Source: Treponema sp. (lineage in GTDB: Bacteria > Spirochaetota > Spirochaetia > Treponematales > Treponemataceae). Taken from it: 28,636 nt of DNA. Shown in pieces: positions 1 through 9,166 of this stretch. The notes beneath the pieces are model-generated. The model was not told the DNA's origin, made no database searches, and worked only from the letters and a program-made list of their open reading frames with translations. The position numbers and the translations under genes are program-made. The stretch's first letter is position 1. Each line of letters begins with the position of its first letter. The DNA is taken from positions 1 through 28,636 of the forward strand of contig SFOB01000024.1 in NCBI GenBank assembly GCA_004554075.1, given 5' to 3'.

Positions 1-452
1 TTGCTTTCTACTACACCATCAATATATTTAATATTAATATCACCAAACAAAGGATGTGGTGGCTGAATCGTGCTCTTTTGAACACCAATTACCTTATCAA
101 TCTTATCAACAACAACACCAAACTTCTGATCTTCTACCTGAAGAATAAGCATATTTTCAAGCTTATTTTCTTCACGAGGAGGAACTTCGATGTTGAAGAA
201 GATTCTCAAATCAAGGATAGGAATGATTTCACCACGCAGATTGTATACACCAAGAACAAAAGGAAGTGTATTAGGAACAAAGGTAAAGCGGCCTGCTTTA
301 GCAATTTCCTTTACATGCATAATGTCGATTGAGTAATCTTTATCTGCAAGCGAAAAGGTTACCATCTTAAAATCAACAATAGCGGCATTTTCTTTTTTCT
401 CTTCAAGCTGCTGAAGTTGTGTTGCAACTAAAGTCTCATTTTCTGCACTCAT
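1..452 (-). CDS. cheW: Chemotaxis coupling protein CheW (3' end cut by window edge)
   Basis: CheW is the cytoplasmic adaptor that links the histidine kinase CheA to methyl-accepting chemoreceptors. The frame reads 150 codons from ATG 450-452 to the window edge without a stop. The visible protein has the CheW-like SH3 core with the strongly conserved stretch VYNLRGEIIPILDLR, followed by a LQVEDQKFGVVVDKI strand pair, as in CheW and the CheA P5 domain. A Shine-Dalgarno AGAGG lies 7 bases before the ATG. The gene begins 12 bases after the cheA stop, so the two are surely co-transcribed. In Treponema pallidum the order is cheA-cheW-cheX-cheY, so cheX and cheY are expected to the left of the window; that is inference. 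A CheV can be excluded only if no receiver domain follows outside the window. Confidence 0.93.
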   Translation of the reverse strand, partial: MSAENETLVATQLQQLEEKKENAAIVDFKMVTFSLADKDYSIDIMHVKEIAKAGRFTFVPNTLPFVLGVYNLRGEIIPILDLRIFFNIEVPPREENKLENMLILQVEDQKFGVVVDKIDKVIGVQKSTIQPPHPLFGDINIKYIDGVVES

Positions 453-464
453 AAAATACCTCTA

Positions 465-2939
465 TTACTGAACATACTGAGCCTGTGCCTGAGCAAGAAG
501 TTCCTGCTTTACACCAAGCTCCAGAAGCTGACCAACATCAATAATCAGCGAAACAGAACCATCACCAAGGATTGAAGCACCGGCAATTCCAGGTGAATTA
601 GTGAACTGGTCCTTTAGAGGTTTAATAACGACATCCTCTTCTCCGATAAGGGCATCGACCATAACACCAATCTTCTTTTCCTGGGTACCAACAATTACGA
701 TATAGCATTCATCTGTCTGAACCGATTCTGCAATACCGAAGAGGCGCGAAAGACGAAGTACACTGATTACCTCGTTACGCACGTTCATAATCTCGTAATT
801 ATCAATATGGTTGATTTCTGAAATATTAATACACTGGCTTTCAATAACGTTTGCAATAGGAATTGAGTAAACTTCTTTTCCAACGCGAACGAGCAAGCCC
901 TGAATAATTGCAAGTGTAAGAGGAAGCTTGATAATGAATGAAGTTCCCTTTCCTTTTGCAGAGTTGATGGAAATTGTTCCCTTAAGGTTGTTAATCATTG
1001 TCTTAACAACATCAAGACCAACACCACGTCCCGAGATATTTGAAATCTTTTCTGCAGTAGAGAAACCTGGCTGCATGATAAGATTGAAAGCATCCTGTTC
1101 TGTAACAGCCTTGTCCGGATGGATAAGACCGCGTTCAACAGCCTTCTTGCGAACCTTCTCTACATCAATTCCGGCACCATCATCTTTAATTTCAATTACA
1201 ATCTGGTTACCTTCATTTGAAGCTTTAAGAAGAATTGTACCTGTTTCAGGCTTACCAGCTGCAGTACGAACCTCTGGAGTTTCAATTCCGTGGTCTACAG
1301 AGTTGCGGACACAGTGCATAATCGGATCGAGAAGATCTTCTACAACCGACTTATCAAGTTCTGTATCCTCACCTTCAATTACCAGGTCAATCTTTTTATT
1401 AAGATCACGCTGCAAGTCGCGGACTACGCGAGGGAAACGGCTGAAAATCTGGTTGATTGGAACCATTCGGATTTTCATTACGCCTTCCTGGAGGTCGCCT
1501 GCAATTGTTCCAAGGTTCTGTGTGTAAGAACGGAACTTACCAGAAATACTCTTTGCTTCTGATTCATACTCATCAAAGATATTGCTGAGTGAACCGTATT
1601 CTTTAAGAATAGTCTTTCTGATTTCAACAGAAGGAATACCGTCTTTAATCTGCTCCATGTAATCAGGGAGCTTGTCAAAGAGGTTATGAAGTCTTTCTTT
1701 GTATTCTGCTTCGATTGACTGGAAGTGAGAAAGCTCTGCAGCATTCTGCATTGCCAGCTGGTTGAAAGATGCCTTGTTGATTACTGCTTCTGAAACGAGG
1801 TTCAAAAGGTTATCGATACGGCGTGAATCAACACGGAGAATTGAACTCTGCTGAGCATGAGCGGCAGTTCCTTCTTTCTTAGGCTCAGACTTCTTATCTT
1901 CTTTCTTTGGTTCAGGCTTAAGAACATTGTCATTAAGGATATCACCAAGAAGTTCAGACTGCTCAGAAGTCATATTTCCGGCAGGCACATCATCAGAAGG
2001 AGTAATAGGAGCTGAAGCAGCAGGTGAAGGTGCAGGTTTTGCAGCCGGTTTAGCGGCAGCGGCACTTGCTACAGAAGGATCTGCGGCAGTTCCTGTTGTA
2101 TAGTCTTCGAGTAAGTGTGCATCTGTAATAAGTGTTACATCGCTGAGGAAGGCACAGTCTTCAATCTCTGCACCTTCAGCTTCTGTTGCAAGATAATAGA
2201 ATACATTCTCATAGAACTGATCCTCATAAAGAGCATCAAAGTCTGGAACGGTTTTAAGAACGTTTCCGACATTCTTGAGGGCAGCAAATACCTGAATGCC
2301 ACCAACTGTATTCATAGGATTGTTTTCATCAAATTTAACTGCAATACACCAGAGCTTCTGTTTTCCTTCGCAGGTCTGTTTAAGTTCAGTAAACTCGTCT
2401 TCTGTAATATCTGGAAGAACAAGAACTTCTGAAGGAGCTGAGGCGGCAGCTGCAGGCTGAGGTGCAGGAGCTGGTGCAGCGGCTGGCTTTGCAGCTGCGG
2501 CAGGTTTTGCTTTTGCAGCCTTTGCAGAAGCCTTTCCACCATTCTGCGGAATATAGCCATGAAGCTTTTCTACAATAGAATCAATATTTTCTTCGTAAAC
2601 ACTTCCGTTCTGGCGGGCTTCAAGCATTGCCTTAATAACATCTATGGAAGTAAGAAGAAGATCTACTACATCTTCGTCTACTTTGAGTCTGTCTGAACGA
2701 ATCTCATCAAGCACATCTTCTACAACGTGTGTGAAGTGAGAAAGTTCCATCATTTCTACAGTTGCAGAACCACCTTTAAGTGTATGGGCGGCACGGAATA
2801 TCTCATCAATCGCTTCGTGATTTGAAGGATCATTTTCAATAACGAGAATATTACTCTCCAGCTGTTCTACCTGTTGTTCTGCTTCCGCGAAGAAGTCTTT
2901 CAACAGTTCTTCGTTATTTGGGTCAAGATAATCACTCAT
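465..2939 (-). CDS. cheA: Chemotaxis histidine kinase CheA
   Basis: CheA autophosphorylates in response to chemoreceptors and passes phosphate to CheY to control flagellar rotation. The 824-residue product shows an HPt domain (about 8-105) with the phosphorylated histidine at H52 in AAHTLKGG; an Ala/Pro/Lys-rich linker (about 136-168); a P2-like domain (about 172-280); a second Ala/Pro linker (285-320) and a Lys/Glu-rich segment (340-358); a long P3 dimerisation region (about 366-515), longer than in enteric CheA; a HATPase domain with N box HCVRNSVDHG (N546), G1 DDGAG (586-590) and G2 GRGVGLD (638-643); and a C-terminal CheW-like P5 domain. All key catalytic residues are present. It heads the operon with cheW. 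No Shine-Dalgarno precedes the ATG; a promoter -10 box sits 8 bases upstream, suggesting leaderless translation. The start is supported by the conserved HPt beginning directly after it. Confidence 0.97.
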   Translation of the reverse strand: MSDYLDPNNEELLKDFFAEAEQQVEQLESNILVIENDPSNHEAIDEIFRAAHTLKGGSATVEMMELSHFTHVVEDVLDEIRSDRLKVDEDVVDLLLTSIDVIKAMLEARQNGSVYEENIDSIVEKLHGYIPQNGGKASAKAAKAKPAAAAKPAAAPAPAPQPAAAASAPSEVLVLPDITEDEFTELKQTCEGKQKLWCIAVKFDENNPMNTVGGIQVFAALKNVGNVLKTVPDFDALYEDQFYENVFYYLATEAEGAEIEDCAFLSDVTLITDAHLLEDYTTGTAADPSVASAAAAKPAAKPAPSPAASAPITPSDDVPAGNMTSEQSELLGDILNDNVLKPEPKKEDKKSEPKKEGTAAHAQQSSILRVDSRRIDNLLNLVSEAVINKASFNQLAMQNAAELSHFQSIEAEYKERLHNLFDKLPDYMEQIKDGIPSVEIRKTILKEYGSLSNIFDEYESEAKSISGKFRSYTQNLGTIAGDLQEGVMKIRMVPINQIFSRFPRVVRDLQRDLNKKIDLVIEGEDTELDKSVVEDLLDPIMHCVRNSVDHGIETPEVRTAAGKPETGTILLKASNEGNQIVIEIKDDGAGIDVEKVRKKAVERGLIHPDKAVTEQDAFNLIMQPGFSTAEKISNISGRGVGLDVVKTMINNLKGTISINSAKGKGTSFIIKLPLTLAIIQGLLVRVGKEVYSIPIANVIESQCINISEINHIDNYEIMNVRNEVISVLRLSRLFGIAESVQTDECYIVIVGTQEKKIGVMVDALIGEEDVVIKPLKDQFTNSPGIAGASILGDGSVSLIIDVGQLLELGVKQELLAQAQAQYVQ

Positions 2940-2947
2940 ATAGAACT

Positions 2948-2975
2948 ATTATAACTCGAAAATGGCATATTTCAA
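2948..2975 (-). promoter_or_regulatory. cheA promoter, sigma-70-like, leaderless spacing
   Basis: Minus strand: -35 TTGAAA (2970-2975), 16-base spacer, -10 TATAAT (2948-2953). The ATG of cheA follows after only 8 bases, so transcription would begin at or within two bases of the start codon. No ribosome-binding site fits between. Confidence 0.65.
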
Positions 2976-3078
2976 GCGAAAACGTATTTTTAACGAGAAA
3001 TTTCTTTTTTCACCCTTTTTGCTATTTTTGTGATGATAAGGCCATTTTCTGCCGATAATGAAACAGGAGCATTATACT

Positions 3079-4305
3079 ATGAATAGAAAGCACATTATTT
3101 TACTGGCGGCAGTTATTTATATCTCTACAGGTCTTTTTGCCGCAACCTCCTTCTCTGGCTATGCAGGCGGAAAACTCAACTATTCCGCTAATCCTAAGGT
3201 TGATGACTATGACCCGGATTTAAAGCTTCAGGCCTTTTTTGCAGGACAGTTCAACTTTACTCCTAACCTCTGGAGTCACCTGGAATTTTCTATTAATACA
3301 GGAGATTTTCTTTCTCAGTCTATTTTCCACGAAACTGAATCTTTGTTTCAGATAGACGAGCTTTCCTTAATCGGAAGAGCAAACCTTTACAGCTGCGCAA
3401 ACTATTTCAGTATTTTCATGGGAACCTATGATCCTATCGGTTCAGATGTATTCCTTCAAAGATATTTCAATATTAAGCCGATTGAATCAAAAATTACAGA
3501 AAGCTATCTTGGTCTTGCAGGTTCTATCCTCTACCCTCACTTTGGAGTTGGAATTGCTGATATTATAAGATTTTACAACAGCCCAGTTGCCTTCGGCGGC
3601 TACATCTATCTTAATCACGAAAAAGATATTATTGATGACACAGCAGATTCTTACATCTTAAATACAGACCTTCGCTTTGCAACTGTATTAAACTACTTAA
3701 CTTTTGATTTTGCCTGCGGAATCGGTATTCCAATTGCAAATGAGTATCATGGAGAACAGGCACTCTTAGTTGTAGAAAAAGTTTACTGGCATGCCGGTAC
3801 AACAATTCTCCTTGGTAACAATTATACAAACTCACTCTTTGTTCAGGCTGGTATTTATAACGCAAACTTCAATGCAAACCGAGAAAGCATTGTTTCTCCG
3901 GATGACATTTACCTTCTTGTTGAGCCTCGTTTAAAAATCAAAAATGCACACATGAACATAACCCTTTACTCTCTTCCTGAAAAGACTGTAAAGAACCTTC
4001 TTTTTGTAGATGATACTTTTGGACTTGATGTAAACTTCTATGGTCAGTCTTCTGCAGGTGCTTCTAATACAGTAACTTATGGTGTTCATACATCAGTTTC
4101 ATTTATTGATAAGTCACTTGCAGATCTTAAGGACATTATGAATATTGCCTCTAACGGTATTAATATTTCTATAACTCCTTACTTTGAATCACAATTCCTT
4201 TCAGGACAAATTCATGCTCAGGCAACTGTACGCCTTATGGAATTTGTAAGACAGAGACCTGGTCATGCTTTCTCTCTTGATTTAGGATATAGAACAAAAT
4301 TCTAA
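3079..4305 (+). CDS. Exported protein, probable outer-membrane beta-barrel, function unknown
   Basis: I do not recognise a named family. The product is about 408 residues from ATG 3079. The frame is open from an earlier ATG at 3058, but AGGAG (3065-3069) sits 9 bases before the second ATG, and the protein then starts with a clean signal peptide: MNRK, a hydrophobic core (IILLAAVIYISTGLF) and an AATS cleavage region. The mature part has many alternating-hydrophobic, Tyr/Phe-rich strands, for example TLYSLPEKTVKNLLFVDD, and ends in LDLGYRTKF. A C-terminal Phe is typical of BAM-inserted outer-membrane barrels. It contains almost no Cys after the signal peptide region except two (in YSCANYF and FACGIG). 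It is divergent from cheA and 50 bases upstream of the transporter gene, which has its own promoter. A barrel porin or a surface antigen are both possible. Confidence 0.75.
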   Translation: MNRKHIILLAAVIYISTGLFAATSFSGYAGGKLNYSANPKVDDYDPDLKLQAFFAGQFNFTPNLWSHLEFSINTGDFLSQSIFHETESLFQIDELSLIGRANLYSCANYFSIFMGTYDPIGSDVFLQRYFNIKPIESKITESYLGLAGSILYPHFGVGIADIIRFYNSPVAFGGYIYLNHEKDIIDDTADSYILNTDLRFATVLNYLTFDFACGIGIPIANEYHGEQALLVVEKVYWHAGTTILLGNNYTNSLFVQAGIYNANFNANRESIVSPDDIYLLVEPRLKIKNAHMNITLYSLPEKTVKNLLFVDDTFGLDVNFYGQSSAGASNTVTYGVHTSVSFIDKSLADLKDIMNIASNGINISITPYFESQFLSGQIHAQATVRLMEFVRQRPGHAFSLDLGYRTKF

Positions 4306-4309
4306 AGAT

Positions 4310-4338
4310 TGATAAAATAACAGATAATATTTTATATT
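4310..4338 (+). promoter_or_regulatory. Promoter of the OFA transporter gene
   Basis: Plus strand: -35 TTGATA (4310-4315), 17-base spacer, -10 TATATT (4333-4338). The -35 box begins 5 bases after the stop of the upstream gene. Predicted start near 4345 gives a very short leader containing part of the AAGGAA ribosome-binding site. Confidence 0.5.
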
Positions 4339-4355
4339 CTTAAGGAATAACAAAA

Positions 4356-5654
4356 ATGAAAAACATTCAGAATAAGTGGATCCGCGGTGCAATCCCGGCT
4401 CTTCTTCTCCACTGCAGTATCGGTACTGTATACTGCTGGTCAATTTTCAGCCAGGAAATTGCAGACTACATCGGCTTTTCAAAGGGCGCTGTAGAATGGG
4501 CATTCAGCTTTGCAATCTTCTTCCTGGGAATGTCAGCTGCCTTCCTTGGCGGCCTTGTAGAAAAAAACATTCACAAGTCTTCTTTGATTGCTTCAATCAC
4601 ATTTGCACTTGGTATGGCCGGAACAGGCTTCTTTATCTGGTACGGTGGAACTCACCCGCACAGTGTACTTTCTCTCGTTGGAATCTACATCAGCTACGGC
4701 TTTATTATGGGTATTGGTCTTGGTACCGGTTACCTTTCTCCAGTAAAGACTTTAATGCTCTGGTTTAAGGATAAAAAAGGTCTTGCAACTGGTCTTGCTG
4801 TAGCAGGCTTTGGTGCAGCTAAAGCTATTGCTTCTCCTATCATGAGCCGCATGCTTACAGGTCTTGGAGAAGGCGGTGTTTACAAGATGTTCTACATTCT
4901 TGCATGTGTTTACTTTGTAATGATGTTCATCGGACACCTCATTCTTGCTAAACCTGAAGGTTGGGTTGAACCTCAGACTAAATCTAAGGAAGAAGGAATT
5001 ATTGCAACTCTTAAGACAGAACCAATCGCTTCTTACATTGGAATCTGGCTTATGTTCTATATCAACATCACTTGTGGTCTTGCCATCATTTCTCAGGAAA
5101 AGATGATTGTAAAATGTGTAGGGCTCGGTGCTTTTGCAGGAATCATTTCTACAATCTCTGCCCTCTTCAACGCAGGTGGACGCCTTGGATTCTCTGCATG
5201 GGCTGATAAGCTTAAGGACCGCAACACAATCTATAAGTTGATTTTCACACTTTCAATCGTATCTACTTTGATTGTTCTTCTTACAAAGGGAATTGCAAAC
5301 GGAGCCGGAAATACTGCTCTTATCATCTTTGTACTTGCTTTGATTTTCATTGTAAACGCAGGTTACGGTGGAGGATTCTCTAACGTTCCTACCCTTCTTT
5401 CTGACCACTACGGAATGGGTAATATTTCTGCCATTCACGGAATTACACTTTCTGCATGGGCATTTGCTGGTCTTACAGGAAACCAGATGGCTTCTTACAT
5501 TGTAAAGCACACAGGCGAGTTTATTGATGTACACGGAGTTCAGGCTAATCCTGTTGGATATCAGAACGTACTTATCGTAACAACAATTCTGTACGCTGTG
5601 GCAATGTGTCTCAGCTGTTTCCTTGTTCGCCCGATGTCTAAGAAAGCAAAATAA
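4356..5654 (+). CDS. OFA-family major facilitator transporter (oxalate/formate antiporter-like)
   Basis: This is a 432-residue inner-membrane carrier with about 12 hydrophobic helices. The N-terminus (AIPALLLHCSIGTVYCWSIF) and first loop match the OFA subfamily of the major facilitator superfamily, whose members move small carboxylates such as oxalate/formate, lactate or pyruvate. Glycine-rich helices (YGFIMGIGLGTGYLSPVKT) and a central loop with GGRLGFSAWADKLKDRN, the equivalent of the MFS loop 8-9 motif, are visible. The length is normal for the family. Start ATG 4356 has AAGGAA 9-14 bases upstream. The gene stands alone with its own promoter and a terminator directly after it. The substrate cannot be read from sequence; a monocarboxylate fits a fermentative anaerobe, by inference. 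Confidence 0.88.
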   Translation: MKNIQNKWIRGAIPALLLHCSIGTVYCWSIFSQEIADYIGFSKGAVEWAFSFAIFFLGMSAAFLGGLVEKNIHKSSLIASITFALGMAGTGFFIWYGGTHPHSVLSLVGIYISYGFIMGIGLGTGYLSPVKTLMLWFKDKKGLATGLAVAGFGAAKAIASPIMSRMLTGLGEGGVYKMFYILACVYFVMMFIGHLILAKPEGWVEPQTKSKEEGIIATLKTEPIASYIGIWLMFYINITCGLAIISQEKMIVKCVGLGAFAGIISTISALFNAGGRLGFSAWADKLKDRNTIYKLIFTLSIVSTLIVLLTKGIANGAGNTALIIFVLALIFIVNAGYGGGFSNVPTLLSDHYGMGNISAIHGITLSAWAFAGLTGNQMASYIVKHTGEFIDVHGVQANPVGYQNVLIVTTILYAVAMCLSCFLVRPMSKKAK

Positions 5655-5670
5655 ATATATATAAGGCGAA

Positions 5671-5715
5671 AAAAAAGACTTACTTTTGGGTACACTTCAA
5701 AAGTAAGTCTTTTTT
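5671..5715. terminator. Bidirectional rho-independent terminator between convergent genes
   Basis: An 18-base-pair perfect inverted repeat (5671-5688 with 5698-5715) around a 9-base loop, with an A tract on the left and a T tract running to 5718. It reads as a terminator on either strand and lies between the transporter (plus) and the hydrogenase/EAL gene (minus), which converge here. Confidence 0.92.
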
Positions 5716-5727
5716 TTTGCTTATTAA

Positions 5728-8700
5728 TTATTCCAAAGGTATATAATTTGTAATCAGCATAAAGGATTTATCCGGCTGCTGGATTCCAGTTGCTATAATT
5801 TTTACTTTCAGATAAGAACCATCGCGTCTTAAGGCACGATATTCATAAGATACAGGCTTTGTAAACTTATCCATAAAAGCCTTTACCATAATAAACTTAA
5901 AACCAGCCAGATCATGCGGATGAATTACCGCAAAAGCATCTTTTTCCGTCCAGTTTAAAACAACTTCTTCCGGGAAACCGGAAATCTGTACAAAGGTTTG
6001 ATTTACACGAAGAACTCTCAGACTTACAACATTAAACAGATGCTTAAAATCAACATCCATATGCATAAGGCATAAGCCAACCTGGGAATTATCCATCATC
6101 AGACCAAGCTGCTGATTTGATATTTCAAGTGTACTTTCTGTTATTTTTTCATTAGTAATATCTTCTGTAAGAATATAGAAAGAATGCTTCTGTCCGTTTC
6201 TGCTTATTTCCCAGATATGATTTTTTACCCAGACAGGATTATGCTTAACAAAGGTTCGCATTTCTATTGAGCATTCAACTTCTTTATTTTCAGAAAGAGA
6301 CTCTTCGGAACGCTGAATAAGCCACTTAAAGGCAGTTTTACCCATGAGTTTTTTCAGATTCTTACGAACCTCTGCAAAGGAAAGGTCCTCCAGCTCAAAA
6401 AGCTTTAAGAATTTTTTATTGGCGCGTATAAGAGTCAGTGATTTTGTAACATCATCAAATTCATAAATTGCTGCAGGGCCTGTAAAGTCTTCAAACATAA
6501 GGCTTTCTGATGAATCTGGTGTAAGGAATTTTCTTATATCAATCTGCCCAAAGGTTCTTGGTCTTGAAATTCCCGGATGCATGCGGGTTGCCTTTAGAAT
6601 AGCAATAAACTGCTCTTCCGGCATTGGTCTTGCATATAAGAAGCCCTGAAATATATTTACACCAATACTTCGCAGGAAGTCTGCCTGTTCAAGAGTTTCT
6701 ACTCCTTCCGCAACCGTAATATATTCAAGTCCCTGAGCCATGCGGACAACATAATTAATAATTGTACCGCCCCGGTTCATATTGTCATCTCCACTCATAA
6801 AGCCCATATCAAGTTTAACAATATCTACAGGCATATCTTTAAGGGAATTGAGGGAAGAATAACCACTTCCAAAATCATCCATTGCAATTCTGAAACCAAG
6901 ATCCCGGATCTTCTGAATTCTCTGATTCAGTAATTCTTTATTGGAAATGGAAGCACTTTCGGTAATTTCAAAATGAATATATTTTTCAGGTATATTATAT
7001 CTTTCTTTAAGACGCTTAATGATGTAATAAATTTTATCTGTTTCAAGGCTTACACGTGAAATATTAATAGAAAGAGGAACAGGTTCTATACCAACATCCA
7101 GCCAGGATCTTAAAGCGGCAAAAACATTTGTCCAGATTTCTTCATCCAGACTACGGATAAAACCGTTTTTTTCTGCTATTGGAATAAATACAGTTGGAGA
7201 AATAATTGAACCGTCTTCTTTTATCCAGCGGCACAAAACTTCGGCGCCAACAAGATCTCCCGTTGCAGCTGAATATTGAGGCTGAAACCATATTTTAAAC
7301 TGACCGTTAGCTAAGGCCTGCTGCATCTGTGAAGTAATTTCTGCTTCAAGATGAGTATTTTCAACATTCTTTTCTGTAAAAGCTGTAAAAGTGTTTTGTA
7401 CAGACGAAATATTATTATCCATACAAAGAGATGCCTGATCCATTGCCGTTGTTAATCCCAGAGAAGCATTTGCAATTCTGATACCAAAATGCATTGTAAT
7501 CGGGAAAGACATATGAACAGAGCCGCTATCAAAAACCTTGCAGGACTGAAGTCTTTGCAGATTATCTACAGAATTTTCAAGACAGATAGCAAAAGAACCG
7601 CCGCCAAGCCTTGCAACAAGGCCATCATCCCCTGCAATCTGCTTAAGGGTTGCAGCAACCTGTTTTAAGGCATCAGTTCCAGTTGAAAAGCCGTAAAGGT
7701 CGTTAATAATTTTAAGTTTATTTACATCGCCAACTGCAACAATGAAAGTTTTATTTGAATTTTCAGAAAAGAGCCTGTTGCCAGCCTGAACAAAAGCCTC
7801 TCGGCTCATAAGGCCGGTCTCAGAATCGGTGTAATAACGCTTAATAAGAAGATCTTTCATATATTGGATACAGTTTTCTTTTCGGCTGTATCCATAAGCA
7901 ATGGCCCGCGCCATATCCCTGCAGGAATTATAACCACAGGAACCGCAGTTAATACTCTGTTTTTCAGGAGTATTCTTTAACATGTCATTGAAAATTTCTT
8001 CAAAGGCACTCTTTGGAATTTTAAACTGCTGGCGGGAACAATCAATATATTCACGCTTAAAATCTTCCGGACGTATATATTTAAACTGAGAGCTGACCAG
8101 TTTCCAGAATTTTTCCGGATTATCAATTTCTGAATACTGTTCATTTATCTTTTTTCGAATTGATATGGCATTAGAATAAATAGTTCCTCTGTCAACATGC
8201 TGCAAAGAAACTCCTGGACCGCCTATACAACCGCTTTTGCAGGCTGTTATTTCTGCAAAAAGAGGCTGATTTTCCTTCAGTTTAGGATCCAGTGACATAT
8301 ACAAAGAACTGATATTGTCTGAAGAAAAGCCCTGAAGAGCAAGAATTGTTTCTGTGTGTGAAAAGAAATAAGACACAATGTCTGAGAACTCTCCGCCAAC
8401 CGAAACAATAGAACCAAAGCCGTTTCCTTTTAAGTCCAGTTCGCCATCATTTGCGTAATCATCAAAATTATAATCTGTAAGTTTTTCCATTAAGTGAGAA
8501 ATTGTAACATTATAGGAAACAGCTCCCCTTGTATTCTCACTTTCTACTTCATCTTTATTTGCAATACAGGTGCCAAGACAGGCAATTTTATTATCATCAC
8601 CAAGATACTTGTGGGCGTAAATAGCAGTACAGATTGCAGGCGGCTGCACAGGAATCATCTTTTTCAAGAGGAAAGGATGATATTTCTGAACCACTGTTAC

Positions 8701-9159
8701 CATGGCAGGACAGGCATTGCTTATAAAACATCTGTCATCAACAGGAAGAGACTTAGCTTTTTTCAGATAAGAAACGGTAAGATAAGCACAAATCTCACGG
8801 CCATAAGAACCATCATAAACTTTTACAAGGCCAAGTTTACGGAGGCAGCCTATAATACCGGCAACCTTTTCTCCATAAATCGCAAAAACAGAAGGCTCAA
8901 GAATTAAAGATATTTTTTCACCTTTTTTAAGATCTGCAATAAAAGCGTCGGTATCATCCCGAAAGTCACGGGCATGATGTACACAGATATTAATACAACG
9001 GCCACAGTCATTACATTTTCTGGAATCAATTTCAATGCGGGCTTTTCCATTTTTAACAATGGAAATATTTGCACCCATAAGAGAACAGTTAGTAATGCAC
9101 TTGTTACAGCCTATACAATTATCATTTGTATATATGATTCCGTTATTATATCTGCCCAT
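5728..9159 (-). CDS. [FeFe]-hydrogenase-like sensor fused to degenerate GGDEF, EAL and PAS domains
   Basis: 1143 residues from ATG 9157-9159 (the frame also opens at TTG 9180, but GTGAGG lies just before the ATG). Domains in order: two [4Fe-4S] ferredoxin clusters (C15, C18, C21, C25; C49, C52, C55, C59); an iron-hydrogenase large-subunit C-terminal domain (about 80-370) with all four H-cluster cysteines (C150, C198, C307, C311); a further Fe-S domain (C405, C408, C413, C430); a degenerate GGDEF domain (about 445-600; GGGSF at the signature); an EAL c-di-GMP phosphodiesterase domain (about 610-860) with E640, N699, E731, D761/D762, K782, E818 and Q838 all present; and two PAS-like regions (about 890-1010 and 1015-1143). 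By inference it is a cytoplasmic H2 or redox sensor that controls c-di-GMP hydrolysis. It is the last gene of the operon, 7 bases after the FIST gene. A catalytic hydrogenase role is less likely given substitutions described in the findings. Confidence 0.93.
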   Translation of the reverse strand: MGRYNNGIIYTNDNCIGCNKCITNCSLMGANISIVKNGKARIEIDSRKCNDCGRCINICVHHARDFRDDTDAFIADLKKGEKISLILEPSVFAIYGEKVAGIIGCLRKLGLVKVYDGSYGREICAYLTVSYLKKAKSLPVDDRCFISNACPAMVTVVQKYHPFLLKKMIPVQPPAICTAIYAHKYLGDDNKIACLGTCIANKDEVESENTRGAVSYNVTISHLMEKLTDYNFDDYANDGELDLKGNGFGSIVSVGGEFSDIVSYFFSHTETILALQGFSSDNISSLYMSLDPKLKENQPLFAEITACKSGCIGGPGVSLQHVDRGTIYSNAISIRKKINEQYSEIDNPEKFWKLVSSQFKYIRPEDFKREYIDCSRQQFKIPKSAFEEIFNDMLKNTPEKQSINCGSCGYNSCRDMARAIAYGYSRKENCIQYMKDLLIKRYYTDSETGLMSREAFVQAGNRLFSENSNKTFIVAVGDVNKLKIINDLYGFSTGTDALKQVAATLKQIAGDDGLVARLGGGSFAICLENSVDNLQRLQSCKVFDSGSVHMSFPITMHFGIRIANASLGLTTAMDQASLCMDNNISSVQNTFTAFTEKNVENTHLEAEITSQMQQALANGQFKIWFQPQYSAATGDLVGAEVLCRWIKEDGSIISPTVFIPIAEKNGFIRSLDEEIWTNVFAALRSWLDVGIEPVPLSINISRVSLETDKIYYIIKRLKERYNIPEKYIHFEITESASISNKELLNQRIQKIRDLGFRIAMDDFGSGYSSLNSLKDMPVDIVKLDMGFMSGDDNMNRGGTIINYVVRMAQGLEYITVAEGVETLEQADFLRSIGVNIFQGFLYARPMPEEQFIAILKATRMHPGISRPRTFGQIDIRKFLTPDSSESLMFEDFTGPAAIYEFDDVTKSLTLIRANKKFLKLFELEDLSFAEVRKNLKKLMGKTAFKWLIQRSEESLSENKEVECSIEMRTFVKHNPVWVKNHIWEISRNGQKHSFYILTEDITNEKITESTLEISNQQLGLMMDNSQVGLCLMHMDVDFKHLFNVVSLRVLRVNQTFVQISGFPEEVVLNWTEKDAFAVIHPHDLAGFKFIMVKAFMDKFTKPVSYEYRALRRDGSYLKVKIIATGIQQPDKSFMLITNYIPLE

Positions 9160-9166
9160 TTCAGCC

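Noticed and set aside
928..1527. Long open frame on the plus strand opposite cheA
   Set aside because: It mirrors well-conserved CheA kinase-domain codons, has no family similarity I can see and no ribosome-binding site or promoter.
5728..9159. Catalytic energy-conserving [FeFe] hydrogenase
   Set aside because: Regulatory domains are fused to it, no partner hydrogenase or maturation genes are near, and the proton-path Cys and H-cluster-pocket Met residues are replaced.
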